Positions 1-9,438 of a stretch of 64,000 nucleotides of DNA are shown here, piece by piece (positions within the stretch are counted from its first letter, which is position 1; every line of letters begins with the position of its first letter). The translations under genes and the position numbers were made by a program. A model generated the notes under the pieces. That model worked only from the letters and a program-made list of their open reading frames with translations, ran no database searches and had not been told where the DNA came from. This stretch comes from Acidimicrobiales bacterium (GTDB lineage: Bacteria > Actinomycetota > Acidimicrobiia > Acidimicrobiales > SZUA-35): assembly GCA_013003535.1 (NCBI GenBank), contig JABDIY010000074.1, forward strand, positions 1 through 64,000. Direction: 5' to 3'.

Positions 1-608
1 CCTCGTTCTGGTCTAGTGATGACAGCGCGGTAGCGGTGGCCTCGGGTCGGGCGGGAAACGTGATCGGGGGCGGTGACTGGGCACTGGACCGGATCATTCC
101 CGACTGCATTCGGGCAGTTGCCGCCGAGCGTCCCATTCCGGTACGGAACAAGACGGCAACCCGACCGTGGCAGCATGTACTGGAACCGCTGTCGGGTTAC
201 CTGTGGTTGGGGGCAGTGCTAAGCTCGCCGCAACTCGCGGGACACTCAACGAGTGAACCGTTCACCGGTGGCTTCAACTTTGGGCCGGCGCTGGCCTCAA
301 ATCGAACCGTGGCTGAACTGGTGATAGAGCTGACCCGCCACACCGGAGGGACATGGGAGGACCAGGCCGATCCCGGTGCGCTTCATGAAGCGTCGAAACT
401 GAACCTCGCCATCGACAAGGCGTTCCACCTTCTCCAGTGGTCCCCGGTCTGGGATTTCGAAAAGACGGTAGCGGCCACCGCTGGCTGGTACATGAATGCC
501 GTGGACAGTGAGGCGGCGGCGGCACTGACCCAGCAACAGATTTCTGCTTACGAGGCCGATGCGACCACGAGCCGTGTCAAGTGGGCATCCCCAATCACTG
601 GGGTCTGA
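1..608 (+). CDS. rfbG: CDP-glucose 4,6-dehydratase, C-terminal part (5' truncated by window edge)
   Basis: The reading frame is open from base 3 to the stop at 608 and has no start in the window, so this is the C-terminal half of a larger protein. The segment RAGNVIGGGDWALDRIIPD, followed by a conserved RPWQHVLEPLSGYL block, is typical of CDP-glucose 4,6-dehydratases of the extended short-chain dehydrogenase family. These make CDP-4-keto-6-deoxyglucose for 3,6-dideoxy- or other deoxyhexoses in surface polysaccharides. The nucleotide-binding Rossmann part and the YxxxK motif must lie upstream. An epimerase-like gene starts 19 bp downstream on the same strand, so the two probably form one sugar-nucleotide operon. 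The family call is confident; the exact substrate is inferred. Confidence 0.88.
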   Translation, partial: SFWSSDDSAVAVASGRAGNVIGGGDWALDRIIPDCIRAVAAERPIPVRNKTATRPWQHVLEPLSGYLWLGAVLSSPQLAGHSTSEPFTGGFNFGPALASNRTVAELVIELTRHTGGTWEDQADPGALHEASKLNLAIDKAFHLLQWSPVWDFEKTVAATAGWYMNAVDSEAAAALTQQQISAYEADATTSRVKWASPITGV

Positions 609-627
609 GCCGCTAAACACGGATCGT

Positions 628-1164
628 ATGGATTTTCAAGCCACGAGGGTGTCAGGCTGTTTCGTTGTGACCTTGGACGCCATCCTGGACGACCGCGGGT
701 ACTTCAGTCGGGCCTGGTGTGCCGAAGAATTCGCCAAAGTTGGCGCCGCCGCCACCGTGGCCCAGATCAACATGAGTCAATCTGTCGACCCCGGTCTGAT
801 TCGAGGCTTCCATTGGCAAGAAGCTCCCCATGGCGAGGAGAAATTCGTTCGATGCATTCGTGGCGCAGTCTTTGATGTTTGTGCCGATGTGCGCCCCGAT
901 TCTCCTACCTTCGGACAATGGTTCGGAATCGAATTGAACCCCCGCAATCGGCTGGCGCTTGTCATCCCCGAAGGCTGTGCCCACGCATATCAAGCGCTCG
1001 AGCCCGAAAGCGAAGTCTTGTATCTGACGAGCGCCCCGTACACAGCGAGCGCCGAACGAGGGATGCAGTGGGATGATCCATTCTTCGCCGTCGAGTGGCC
1101 GCTGCCTGGCGAGGTCGAGGTGAGTGAGAAGGATCGAAGCTGGCCTCAGTTCGGCGTTGGCTAA
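628..1164 (+). CDS. dTDP-4-dehydrorhamnose 3,5-epimerase family protein (RmlC-like)
   Basis: This 178-residue cupin-type sugar epimerase resembles RmlC/RfbC. Visible family features are IRGFHWQ (with a conserved His), the EEKFVRCIRGAVFDV strand, PEGCAHAYQAL (second conserved His) and SEVLYLTSAPY. The ATG at 628 is preferred over an upstream frame start at 559, because 559 lies inside the preceding gene and the 628 start gives a normal N-terminus. The neighbour is a CDP-glucose 4,6-dehydratase, so the substrate may be a CDP-linked 4-keto-6-deoxy sugar rather than the dTDP sugar; that is inference. The 3' end overlaps the convergent CapD-like gene by four bases. Confidence 0.85.
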   Translation: MDFQATRVSGCFVVTLDAILDDRGYFSRAWCAEEFAKVGAAATVAQINMSQSVDPGLIRGFHWQEAPHGEEKFVRCIRGAVFDVCADVRPDSPTFGQWFGIELNPRNRLALVIPEGCAHAYQALEPESEVLYLTSAPYTASAERGMQWDDPFFAVEWPLPGEVEVSEKDRSWPQFGVG

Positions 1165-2954
1165 CCGTGCTGAGAGGCCGAGGTGGTCTCCTCAGTGCTG
1201 ACCAGCCAGCGATCCGCGGCCGGATCTTCTCCTACGAGTTGGCCGATGGTGTGAAAAATGCGGGCGTGTTCACGAACGACGCCCAATTCATTCATTGCGA
1301 TCAGCGCTTCGTGCATCTTCTCGCCAGGACGCAGACCCGTGAAGACAATCTCGATTCGTTTCCCGGAATGGCGGATGAGCCGTCTTGCCATGTCCAAGAT
1401 CTTCACCGGCTCTCCCATGTCGAGGATCATGATTTCGCCGGGTGCGCCGATTGCGGAGGCCTGCAGCACCAGTCGAACGGCCTCCGGGATCGTCATGAAG
1501 TAGCGCGTGACGTCCGGATCGGTGACCGTCAAGGGTCCACCCCGCTCAATTTGGTTCAGGAACGTTGGAAGAACCGACCCGCGGCTGCCGAGGACGTTAC
1601 CGAACCGTACCGAAACAAACGTGCCGTCGGCGCGGGCAGCGGTGGTGGCGGTGAGGCGTTCCGCCATTTGTTTGGTGCGGCCCAGAACCGATGTCGGATC
1701 CGCCGCCTTGTCGGTGGAAACATTCACGAAGCGTTCAACGCCGGAGCGCTCCGCAGCATCGAGAAGATTCCGGGTGCCTTCAACGTTGGTCTTGACCCCC
1801 TCGGTGGGGTGTTGCTCTAGAAGCGTAAGGTGTTTCAACGCCGCCGTGTGGAATACCACCTCGGGCCGATTCATTTGAAATATCTCGTCAATCCGCTCCC
1901 GGTCCCTGATGTCGGCCACCACGAGGTCGGGGGTGTCGAGAAGTGCCTTTCCTTCGATGCTCAACTGCACCGCATGAAGGGCGCTTTCGTCCCGATCCAA
2001 CATGATCAATCGTGCCGGAGCCAGATTGAAGAGCTGGCGGCAGAGTTCAGATCCGATACTGCCACCAGCACCGGTGACCAACACGTGTTTTCCCGTCACC
2101 ACCTGAGCGATAGCTTCGAGATCCACTTCCACCTCCGCCCGTCCGAGCAGGTCCCGCTCTGTGAACGGGCGGATGTCCGAGACCCGGAGATTATTGATCA
2201 GTTCGGACGTAGTGGGCAGAACGAGCAGGTCGAGCCCGCACGCTTCACTGAGGTCGTCGAGCTCGCCGATGAGGGCACTGGTGGCCGATGGAATAGCCAG
2301 GAGAAGCACGCTGGCATCGGTCGACTTCGCGACCCGCTCGATGTCTCTCCGCCGTCCCAGGACCATCACCCCGTGGATCACGCGGCCCTGTTTCGTACTG
2401 GAGTCGTCGAGGATACCGACCGGTTCGAACTCACTGGTCGGATCATTCTTCATGGCTCGGATAATCTGTTCGCCGCCTTCGCCGGCACCGAATACAAGAA
2501 CTCGGCGCTGAGAGGTGGAGTTCTCTCGGAGTGATTTGTCTCTGAATCGTCGCCACAGGAGGCGAATGGCAAACATCGAGAGTAGCGCCGTTGGAATTGC
2601 GAGAGCGAGGGCCGCAAACGGTACCGGCTGCGTCGGCAGAAAGACATTTGCCAAAACGATAGGGACCGTGGCGATGGCCACGGTGACCGTGCTGGCCTCG
2701 GCGTCGCCCACACTCCCGATCCTGTATCGAGCAAAGTTTGGAACCAGGAAGAGTCCCGCCACAGAGTGGCTGACCGCCATCACGACGAGAAGGGGAACAA
2801 CTCGACCTATGTCGACCGCTGAATCGGCGAGCTCGAGTCTGACCACCGTGGCCAAGAGAAGAGCAACCGTCCAAGCGAACATGTCGATCCCAAGAAGGAG
2901 CGCCGTGCGTAAGGGGAGGAGTTTCGTAGAGAAGAGGTGGGTGACTGCCGCCAA
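1161..2954 (-). CDS. CapD/FlaA1/WbpM-type nucleotide-sugar dehydratase with N-terminal membrane domain
   Basis: The 597-residue protein has about four hydrophobic helices in its first 115 residues. A CoA-binding-like Rossmann domain follows (RRVLVFGAGEGGEQI), and then a short-chain dehydrogenase domain with VTGAGGSIGSELCRQL. VNVSTDKAADPTSVLGRTK carries the family's altered catalytic motif, in which the usual Tyr of YxxxK is replaced (Leu here). Relatives are membrane-bound UDP-GlcNAc 4,6-dehydratases or 5-epimerases that make UDP-4-keto sugars for glycans. The frame begins with TTG; no ATG or GTG lies between it and Met25, so the start is uncertain. It lies downstream of the autokinase gene on the same strand, after a 248-bp spacer. 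Confidence 0.88.
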   Translation of the reverse strand: MAAVTHLFSTKLLPLRTALLLGIDMFAWTVALLLATVVRLELADSAVDIGRVVPLLVVMAVSHSVAGLFLVPNFARYRIGSVGDAEASTVTVAIATVPIVLANVFLPTQPVPFAALALAIPTALLSMFAIRLLWRRFRDKSLRENSTSQRRVLVFGAGEGGEQIIRAMKNDPTSEFEPVGILDDSSTKQGRVIHGVMVLGRRRDIERVAKSTDASVLLLAIPSATSALIGELDDLSEACGLDLLVLPTTSELINNLRVSDIRPFTERDLLGRAEVEVDLEAIAQVVTGKHVLVTGAGGSIGSELCRQLFNLAPARLIMLDRDESALHAVQLSIEGKALLDTPDLVVADIRDRERIDEIFQMNRPEVVFHTAALKHLTLLEQHPTEGVKTNVEGTRNLLDAAERSGVERFVNVSTDKAADPTSVLGRTKQMAERLTATTAARADGTFVSVRFGNVLGSRGSVLPTFLNQIERGGPLTVTDPDVTRYFMTIPEAVRLVLQASAIGAPGEIMILDMGEPVKILDMARRLIRHSGKRIEIVFTGLRPGEKMHEALIAMNELGVVREHARIFHTIGQLVGEDPAADRWLVSTEETTSASQHG

Positions 2955-3202
2955 TTGAGTGTCCGATTCTGGGCGCTCATGACGGAACGCCGCTGGCTTT
3001 GATGGTCGCAGATCAGGAGCCGTCTTTTCCAGAGCAGTATTGCTCGCGGGACAAGCACAGAGGCCTAATTGTCCAGGTCAGAGTACCTGCTTCCACTGGC
3101 CGCGTCCGGCGGTTTGTTTGCGGCAATTCTGAGCCGCTCCGCGCTCAGAGTGCTTGGTTGGAGACTCCTCGCTGGAGTACTGATTTATCCGCGCGCTGAG
3201 TG
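2955..3202. other. Spacer between autokinase and CapD-like genes; no feature recognised
   Basis: I find no convincing reading frame, tRNA or terminator here. A weak inverted repeat (ACTCC..GGAGT near 3160) is too short to call. The spacer probably carries the 5' region of the CapD-like gene. Confidence 0.4.
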
Positions 3203-4819
3203 TTAGGTCAACTCGTTGGTGTAGTCCGACTGATACCGGGAGTACTGATCCGAATGAGCGACGCCGACCATTACGATGCCTGACAGCGGGGCGCCGACAA
3301 GCTCCAATGTTTCGATTGTCCTGCGGAGATCGTCGCGCGAGGTAGAGCCGGCTCGCACGGTAATGATCACTGCGTCCACCAGGCGGGAGAGGCTGACTGC
3401 GTCAGAGACCGGGAGAACTGGCGGAGCGTCGAACACCGCGATGTCCCCCTCCTTCTCGACGAGCCGAATCAGGTCGGCGAAGGCCGGCGTGGAAACGAGA
3501 TCACCCGGGCTCGGTGGTGCAGAGCCCGACGGGAGTACGACCAAGGAGTTGTTGGCACTGGCCACCGTGAACGCCAGCTCGTGGAGCGGTGTTCCGTCGA
3601 GAAGATGGTCGCTGAGCCCCGGGACCATCTCGGTATTGAAAACTTGGTGGAGACGCGGGCGGCGGAAGTCGACGTCGGCCAGGATCACTCGAGAGCCGAT
3701 TGCTGCGAGAGCCCCGGCGAGATTGACCGAGGTGGTGGTCTTGCCTTCCGTAGGGTTGGGAGAGGTGATCAGAACTGAATGAACGTCGCGACTGAGAAAT
3801 GAGAATTGCAGTGACGTTCGAATGCGGTGATAGGCATCGCCCACCGGACTCTCGGGTCGTTCCAGCGTCTGGAAATCCAACTCGGGCCGAACCAGACCAT
3901 CGGCCTCTGGAACCGAGCCGAGCACTGGCAGCGTTGTAAGCGCCCTGACGTCCTCAGCCGTGTTCAGTGACCGGTCCAGGTTATGGGACAAGAGAGCGGC
4001 GGCGACGGCGAGGATCGAGCCGGCCACCACGCCGAGCGCGATGGTTCGCGAGAGTGGGGTATTGGACGGAGCCGATGGCGGGACCGCCCGTTCCACAATG
4101 CGGGCGGAACCGATACCGGCGAGCTTGCCCTGGAGAGAGAGGTCGATGATTGCGTTGGCGACAGCGTTGATCTGCGCATCTATGAGATTGAGGCGGGGCC
4201 CGATTCGAGTGGTCTCCGCAGCGATTTCCCGTTCGATCGTGGCGCGGCGAGCATCGGTGCTGGCGGTGGCCAACGCTTCTTCGAGCCTGGCCAATTCGCT
4301 ACGGACCTCGACCCGTTCGGCTGACAGGGAGTCGAGTTGTGAGGTGAAGAGGGCTGTAGCTGCTTCGAGGCTCTGCGCTGACTGGTTCTGTTTCTCGGCG
4401 ACATAACTCTCCGCGTAGACATTGGCTGCTCGAGCCGCATCTTCGGGTGTTGCAGCGACCGCCCTGATTTGGAGAACGTCAGAGAATCCTTCAGCAGCTA
4501 TCGAGACGCCCGGCACGAATCCCAGTGCTTCGAATACTCTGGCCCGCACCTCGTCGCCCTGGGCGAGGCTGATTTCATTGGTGAGCGTTCGGGAGAGACT
4601 GGAGGTGTTCTGGTTTTGCCCAGTCACCGCGGACTCTGCTTCGGTCTGGGCCACGAGAACCCGGGTTTGAGCGGTGTAGGAGTCAGCTTGAAGAAGCGGC
4701 AGCGCGACGGCCGCCCCGAGGACGATGAGAAAGACGAGCGCCGCCCACTTCCAGCGCTGACGGAGGATCCGCAGGTAGTCCGAAAGATCGAGAATACTGT
4801 CGTGATTGGGCGCGGCCAC
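3203..4819 (-). CDS. Polysaccharide co-polymerase/tyrosine autokinase (Wzz + BY-kinase), first copy
   Basis: The 538-residue protein has an N-terminal Wzz-type chain-length domain (helix near residues 28-45, second helix near 260-280) joined to a bacterial tyrosine kinase. The kinase shows Walker A SPNPTEGKTTTSVN near residue 355, Walker A' LADVDFRRPR and Walker B VFDAPPVLP. The tail DQYSRYQSDYT gives a Tyr cluster for autophosphorylation. Such proteins control polymer length and export of capsule or exopolysaccharide at the membrane. The start is GTG, six bases after a TATCTT box (minus strand), which suggests a leaderless message. A second, separate copy lies at 11757-13397, and a cognate phosphatase candidate at 15696. 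Confidence 0.92.
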   Translation of the reverse strand: MAAPNHDSILDLSDYLRILRQRWKWAALVFLIVLGAAVALPLLQADSYTAQTRVLVAQTEAESAVTGQNQNTSSLSRTLTNEISLAQGDEVRARVFEALGFVPGVSIAAEGFSDVLQIRAVAATPEDAARAANVYAESYVAEKQNQSAQSLEAATALFTSQLDSLSAERVEVRSELARLEEALATASTDARRATIEREIAAETTRIGPRLNLIDAQINAVANAIIDLSLQGKLAGIGSARIVERAVPPSAPSNTPLSRTIALGVVAGSILAVAAALLSHNLDRSLNTAEDVRALTTLPVLGSVPEADGLVRPELDFQTLERPESPVGDAYHRIRTSLQFSFLSRDVHSVLITSPNPTEGKTTTSVNLAGALAAIGSRVILADVDFRRPRLHQVFNTEMVPGLSDHLLDGTPLHELAFTVASANNSLVVLPSGSAPPSPGDLVSTPAFADLIRLVEKEGDIAVFDAPPVLPVSDAVSLSRLVDAVIITVRAGSTSRDDLRRTIETLELVGAPLSGIVMVGVAHSDQYSRYQSDYTNELT

Positions 4820-4825
4820 GTGCCC

Positions 4826-4831
4826 AAGATA
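4826..4831 (-). promoter_or_regulatory. Putative -10 box of the first autokinase gene (leaderless)
   Basis: The minus strand reads TATCTT, then six bases, then the GTG start. No clear -35 is visible. The spacing places transcription initiation at or next to the start codon. Confidence 0.4.
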
Positions 4832-4893
4832 GCCGAATCAGCAGGATGGTTGGCTGGGCGAAGTGCCGATGCCTCCTTGCGGCCTGCCGGCTG

Positions 4894-5664
4894 CTATTCC
4901 GGGTCGATCAGCGTGGGCTTGTTGCGAGCGAGTTTAAATGCAAACGCGGGAAGATTGAGCACGTAGCGGCGCCAGAGTCGCCGAGGTTCCATCACCAGCC
5001 GGAAAAGCCATTCGAACCCCGACCGTTGAATGAAACGTGGGGCCTGACGAACGCGCCCAGTCAGCATGTCGTAGGCCGCGCCGATCCCGATCAATGCCGC
5101 AGCATTCAGTTCAGAACGAACGTCGTCCATCCAGAATTCCTGTTTCGGGCTGGACAGTCCAACCCACACGATGTCCGGATCTGCTTCGTTGATCAGTTTG
5201 ATTACCTCAGCCCGTTCCAAGCCGTCGAGCGGTCGAAATGGCGGGCAGAACGTGCCAACGTTTTGAACTCCGGGAGCGCGGCGTTTGATTTCGGCCGCTA
5301 GTTCTTCAGCAACTCCTTCGGTTCCTCCGTAATAGAAGAACTTCCACTGTTTCTCGCTAGCGCGTTCGGTCACTGCTTGGATGAGGTCTGGGCCATAGAC
5401 CCGGCTCATTTCCTTTTCTCCAGCCCAGCGCCCGCACCAGACCATTGGCATCCCGTCTGGCGTCGTGAGGCCTGAGTTGTTTTGGATTTGGCGGAATTTC
5501 TCGTCCTTCTGAGCGAGCATTACGCCGTGAGCGTCCCGCACACAGACATAATGGCGATCGCCGTCTTGGATCCACCGGTCGATTTCGTTCACCGCGGTCG
5601 GAAGGTCCAGCGTGTTGACGTGAACTCCGAGAATATCGACACGGCGTTTGGGATTTAAGGCCAT
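4894..5664 (-). CDS. WecG/TagA/CpsF family glycosyltransferase
   Basis: The 256-residue protein matches the WecG/TagA/CpsF family (GT26), which adds N-acetylmannosamine-type sugars to lipid-linked intermediates at the inner face of the membrane. Visible blocks are LTTPDGMPMVW (family Asp), GVQNVGTFCPPFRPL, DIVWVGLSSPKQEFWM, and the C-terminal APRFIQRSGFEWLFRLVMEPRRLWRRY. Length and motifs are normal. The gene starts at ATG 5664, ten bases after the stop of the upstream glycosyltransferase, so the two are cotranscribed. The autokinase gene follows on the same strand. Confidence 0.9.
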   Translation of the reverse strand: MALNPKRRVDILGVHVNTLDLPTAVNEIDRWIQDGDRHYVCVRDAHGVMLAQKDEKFRQIQNNSGLTTPDGMPMVWCGRWAGEKEMSRVYGPDLIQAVTERASEKQWKFFYYGGTEGVAEELAAEIKRRAPGVQNVGTFCPPFRPLDGLERAEVIKLINEADPDIVWVGLSSPKQEFWMDDVRSELNAAALIGIGAAYDMLTGRVRQAPRFIQRSGFEWLFRLVMEPRRLWRRYVLNLPAFAFKLARNKPTLIDPE

Positions 5665-5673
5665 CTGGAGAAA

Positions 5674-6849
5674 CTACTTCGGCTTTTCCGTGCCGGAGGT
5701 AATGGCTTTGACGAGATTTGACAACGGCCGAGCAGATTCGGACGTGAAGAGGTCTCGGCACGTTTCGAATGCGGTGTTCTGGAGATCGTTCAAACGGTCC
5801 AAGTCATCCAGCATTGAGGAGATCAATGGGGCCAACTCGGTCTCGGACCGGACCTCCTCAACGCTCTTACCAGGGATCAGTGGAAGGCTCATGGCAGATG
5901 TATGACCGGTGACGAGTGGGACGCGGTGAAAGATGAAGTCCAAAGTCTTCATCTTGAATCCACCCCCGACCGGTTCAAAGACAATACCAACTCGGCAGTC
6001 GGCGAGGGCCTTGTCGAAGTCGTCGACGTAGCCCTCGAACCGTACTTTGGGGTACTGACGTGATACTTCGTCGGGCGGTGGATAACCACCTGTGAAGACC
6101 ACCACCTCTGTTCCATCGTCAATAAGCGGCTTCAACCCTCGCAAGGCCATCACCATGTTGTCGATCTTGGCCCCCCAATACAGAGTGCTGATCATGGCTA
6201 CACGCCGAGGTGTCTCCTTGGTGATCGTTCGTTCGGGCCGACGGGTCCCGCGATAGCTCGGCAGGGTATGGACGATCGGGCCCTTGGGGTTCCGGGCTTG
6301 GAACGTGTCGATGTCCGCAATGGATATGGCGCTGACGCCATCGCAACGGCTCAGAAGATTGTTTTCGAACCGTTCCATCTTCTTGAGGTCCACGAATAAG
6401 GCGGCCTTCCGGATCCCTTTGGCGGCGGGGATCATTTTTTCCTTGACGTGAGTCTCGTCGTTCTGGGAGACGTAAATCGAAGGAACTGTTCCGTCGATGA
6501 CGTCCAACGCGGCGCCAACACGGAGGTGATCCAAGAGAACGATGTCGGGGTCGTAGCTGGCGAGAGCCTCCTGTACCGCATCGGCATAGTCACGGTCCCA
6601 CACCTCGGTCACCTTCACGGGCGCAGGATGAGCCATCTTCTTCCACATCGGTACGTTCCGGTGGGGAAGGATGGTCCAAGTGCCATCGTCATCGGCATTC
6701 TGGGAGTCGTCGGCGGAGCGCGCCCGCCCAATCGCTCGGACCTTATGGCCCATTTCGCGCAAGGCGTTGAGCATGTCGAGGCTGTAGCGGTACAGGCCGC
6801 TGTCAGCGGGTAACAAGTACTCGCCTGATAGCCAGAGAATCTTCGCCAT
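5674..6849 (-). CDS. Glycosyltransferase, GT-B fold (family 4-like)
   Basis: The 391-residue cytosolic protein begins with a GT-B N-terminal fold (ILWLSGEYLLPADSGLYRYS, a glycine-containing first loop). Its C-terminal half contains RVAMISTLYWGAKIDN and CRVGIVFEPVGGGFKMKTLDF, which corresponds to the nucleotide-sugar binding region. It probably transfers a hexose onto the growing repeat unit of the polysaccharide. Donor and acceptor cannot be read from the sequence. It heads a leftward group, followed by the WecG-like and autokinase genes. A divergent glycosyltransferase starts 149 bp away. Confidence 0.8.
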   Translation of the reverse strand: MAKILWLSGEYLLPADSGLYRYSLDMLNALREMGHKVRAIGRARSADDSQNADDDGTWTILPHRNVPMWKKMAHPAPVKVTEVWDRDYADAVQEALASYDPDIVLLDHLRVGAALDVIDGTVPSIYVSQNDETHVKEKMIPAAKGIRKAALFVDLKKMERFENNLLSRCDGVSAISIADIDTFQARNPKGPIVHTLPSYRGTRRPERTITKETPRRVAMISTLYWGAKIDNMVMALRGLKPLIDDGTEVVVFTGGYPPPDEVSRQYPKVRFEGYVDDFDKALADCRVGIVFEPVGGGFKMKTLDFIFHRVPLVTGHTSAMSLPLIPGKSVEEVRSETELAPLISSMLDDLDRLNDLQNTAFETCRDLFTSESARPLSNLVKAITSGTEKPK

Positions 6850-6998
6850 TATGCGATAGTTCCTTACGGGGGTTGACGGTGATCGAACTCCAAGGGAAGC
6901 GAGAGCCGGGTCTTGAAGTAGTCCAATCGGACGATACCGGCGGGCAATGAGTCACAGATTGCGCTGGGAATGATTGGCGAGGTGTCAGACTGATCACT

Positions 6999-8021
6999 AT
7001 GCATTCCCACGCGCCGGCTGGCGAAACCCGCCCGTTCACCCTGGCCGACCTCACCGTCAATATTTGCACCGTCGATCGTCCCGAGAAGCTTCGGGCGGCG
7101 TTGCAGAGCCTTCTGGACACCACCCCTCCAGGCCCGTCTCTTCAGCTGGTCCTCAACGAGGCGTCGCCGGAAACCTGGCCTGCGATAGAGGCTCTGGTGG
7201 AGGAATGGCGTGGTCCGGTCAACGTGATCCGAATCAGCAAGCGGCTGCCGGTAACCCAATCTCACCAACGGGCTTTGGATGCGATCAGCACCCGCTTGGT
7301 CAATTTCATGGGTGATGACGACCTCGTGTTCGCTGACCGTTTCACCGAAGCGATCGAAATGTTCAATTCCGTTCCAGACCTGAAGGTTGTCGGTACCTGG
7401 TGCGAACGGATCGGTGGAGACGGAGAAAACGTGGTCCGAAAAGGTCGCATGGATATCGGTCCGGTCACCCTGGATGAGTGGGCCGCCTATCGCGAGTCTT
7501 CAACACCGGTTCAGTACTGCTTTCCCGCCGTCATCCTCGACACCGCGGTCGCCCGCGAGGAGGGCGGTTTCCAGGACCGGTTTGGCTCGGCAATGGATGC
7601 CGCCCTTACCGGTTACATCGGACGGAAATGGCCGTGCCTCACCCAAACCGAACGCCGTTTCGGCTTTCGGATTCATGATGGATCGGACAGCGCGAACAAC
7701 TTTGCAGCCCAGTTCGAGAGGTACGAGTACTTTGAAGACTGTCTCCGCGCCCTGAACGCCGGACGGGACGAACCCACGCTCGAGGAATGGCGGGCAGATC
7801 GCGCCGCGCAGCCTTGGCTCAAGCGCAAATCCCATGAAAGAATGGTGCGGTCGCGTCATTTATTCCGACGGTCCGGTGCCGCCCTGGTCGATGGCCGACG
7901 AGCTGATTTCGTGAAGTATGCGGCCCTGTCGTTGGTGGCCTGGCCGCCTCAGTTCTTCTCGAAGGCGGTCGAGCAACGAGGGCGAGCAACGCCGAAGGGT
8001 CAACGAAGCACACGGTGGTAG
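6999..8021 (+). CDS. Glycosyltransferase family 2-like protein
   Basis: The 340-residue protein has a GT-A start (LADLTVNICTVDRPEKLRAAL), a conserved VNFMGDDDLVFADRF block that supplies the DXD-like metal site, and a later acceptor-side region (DRFGSAMDAALTGYIGRKW). It likely adds one sugar to an exopolysaccharide unit; specificity is unknown. The ATG at 6999 is the only good start. The 3' end overlaps the convergent glycosyltransferase gene by 22 bp, so the two transcripts run into each other. Confidence 0.75.
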   Translation: MHSHAPAGETRPFTLADLTVNICTVDRPEKLRAALQSLLDTTPPGPSLQLVLNEASPETWPAIEALVEEWRGPVNVIRISKRLPVTQSHQRALDAISTRLVNFMGDDDLVFADRFTEAIEMFNSVPDLKVVGTWCERIGGDGENVVRKGRMDIGPVTLDEWAAYRESSTPVQYCFPAVILDTAVAREEGGFQDRFGSAMDAALTGYIGRKWPCLTQTERRFGFRIHDGSDSANNFAAQFERYEYFEDCLRALNAGRDEPTLEEWRADRAAQPWLKRKSHERMVRSRHLFRRSGAALVDGRRADFVKYAALSLVAWPPQFFSKAVEQRGRATPKGQRSTRW

Positions 8022-9229
8022 AGGGCCGTCATTGCCGCAGCCCGGGTCGGCCAGGTATTCCGCCGCGCGGCCGCCAACGCTGCGGTTCCCATCTCCCGGC
8101 GGCGGGTCGGGTTTCCGGCTAGCTCCACAAGCGCGTTCGCTATGTCTTCGGTTGACTGTTGCGTTGTTGTCGGCGGCACTTGAACCGCCCAGTCAGGGCT
8201 GGTGATGATGCCCGGCCCCTGGTGGTTGATGACCACGGCGGGCATGCCGTAGGCAGAGGCCGAGTGAAGCGGAGCGCTGCCGTTGTCGCGCACGCTGTTG
8301 AACAGCAGCACATCGTGATGGGCATACGCGTCCTCCAACTCCGCTTGCGAAGACCAGCCGCGATCGGTCACCAATTTGTCGTTGATCATCCGCTCCAGTT
8401 GATCGGCCACGATCTCCCGCGGGATGCCGTCGCCCATTAGCGTGAGGTGGATCGCACAGCGGGCGGAGGCCAACTGGACCGCATCCAGTGCCATGCCAAG
8501 CGCCTTGCGTTCCATTATTCGACTGACCCACAGGACTCGCAATGGTCCGGAGGTTGATTGGACTACCGGCCGGGTCATCATTTCGTCGGGGTCAACACCG
8601 TCGTCAAGCATCAACTCCACGTGTTTTGCGCCGAGCCGCCTCAACACCGTTTCGGTCTCCGGGTTGGACGCCAGTATCAACGATGCAGAGTGCACCAGAC
8701 GGCGGCTGAACGGATTGAACCTGATCGTCCGAACGAAACCGTTCCGAAGTTGTTCATACCGCCAGCTGTTCGGAAAGCACGACTTGTACCCCGGCGATGC
8801 TGTGGTCCCGCCGCCCACGGGACCTAGGACAAATGGAGCGTCTAGCCGGTTGAGCCAGCTTCCATGATGAATGCTGGCCCAGGAAAGGTGATGGACAAGA
8901 TCGAACGGGTGGTCGTGATGGAGTGATCTAGCCGTGCGCAGCGCACGCCGTTGCCAGCCTTGGTAGTCCAACGCCGTGTACACCACCACCGGGAGGCGAC
9001 GGGAGAGAGTTGGCGGTTCGACGTCGACGAACTTGGGGCCGTTGCCTGGGGGAATCGGTTCGGGTAACGGTGCAGTTCTTGGATCGATCGGCGACGTGGG
9101 ATCGGCACGGTTCACCAGAGCTGTGACATCGATCCCTTTCATCGCAAGGTGGGTAACCCATTGCCACGACATGCGCGCTTCGGAGCCGCCGCTCGGTGAA
9201 CAGGAGTGAGCGACGAGAAGCACCCTCAT
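8000..9229 (-). CDS. Glycosyltransferase family 4 protein
   Basis: The start is placed at ATG 9229 (MRVLLVAHSCSPSGGSEAR); the frame is open a further 25 codons upstream but that part is uncharacteristic. The resulting 409-residue protein shows the GT-B N-terminal loop SPSGGSEARMSW. Its C-terminal domain has LRVLWVSRIMERKALGMALD, HHDVLLFNSVRDNGSAPLH and ASAYGMPAVV, the region that binds the donor phosphate and ribose. It probably acts in the same exopolysaccharide pathway as its neighbours. It is convergent with and overlaps the family 2 gene, and diverges from the beta-helix gene. Confidence 0.85.
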   Translation of the reverse strand: MRVLLVAHSCSPSGGSEARMSWQWVTHLAMKGIDVTALVNRADPTSPIDPRTAPLPEPIPPGNGPKFVDVEPPTLSRRLPVVVYTALDYQGWQRRALRTARSLHHDHPFDLVHHLSWASIHHGSWLNRLDAPFVLGPVGGGTTASPGYKSCFPNSWRYEQLRNGFVRTIRFNPFSRRLVHSASLILASNPETETVLRRLGAKHVELMLDDGVDPDEMMTRPVVQSTSGPLRVLWVSRIMERKALGMALDAVQLASARCAIHLTLMGDGIPREIVADQLERMINDKLVTDRGWSSQAELEDAYAHHDVLLFNSVRDNGSAPLHSASAYGMPAVVINHQGPGIITSPDWAVQVPPTTTQQSTEDIANALVELAGNPTRRREMGTAALAAARRNTWPTRAAAMTALYHRVLR

Positions 9230-9438
9230 CACTTCATCCCAAGGGTGCCAGATGCTTGGACAAGTTTTCGGTAAGGAATCGTAGGCATGGTCCGTATGAC
9301 CCATTCTTCTGTGTGGGGGAGAGCGGGGATGCTCAGGCTAGGTGCGCTGTGCAGGAGCAACGCCACCTGTCGGGGTTTGGTGGGTAGAGCTACCCAAATA
9401 TCACCTCAACCAAATTTGAACAATGCCGATGAACCCAT

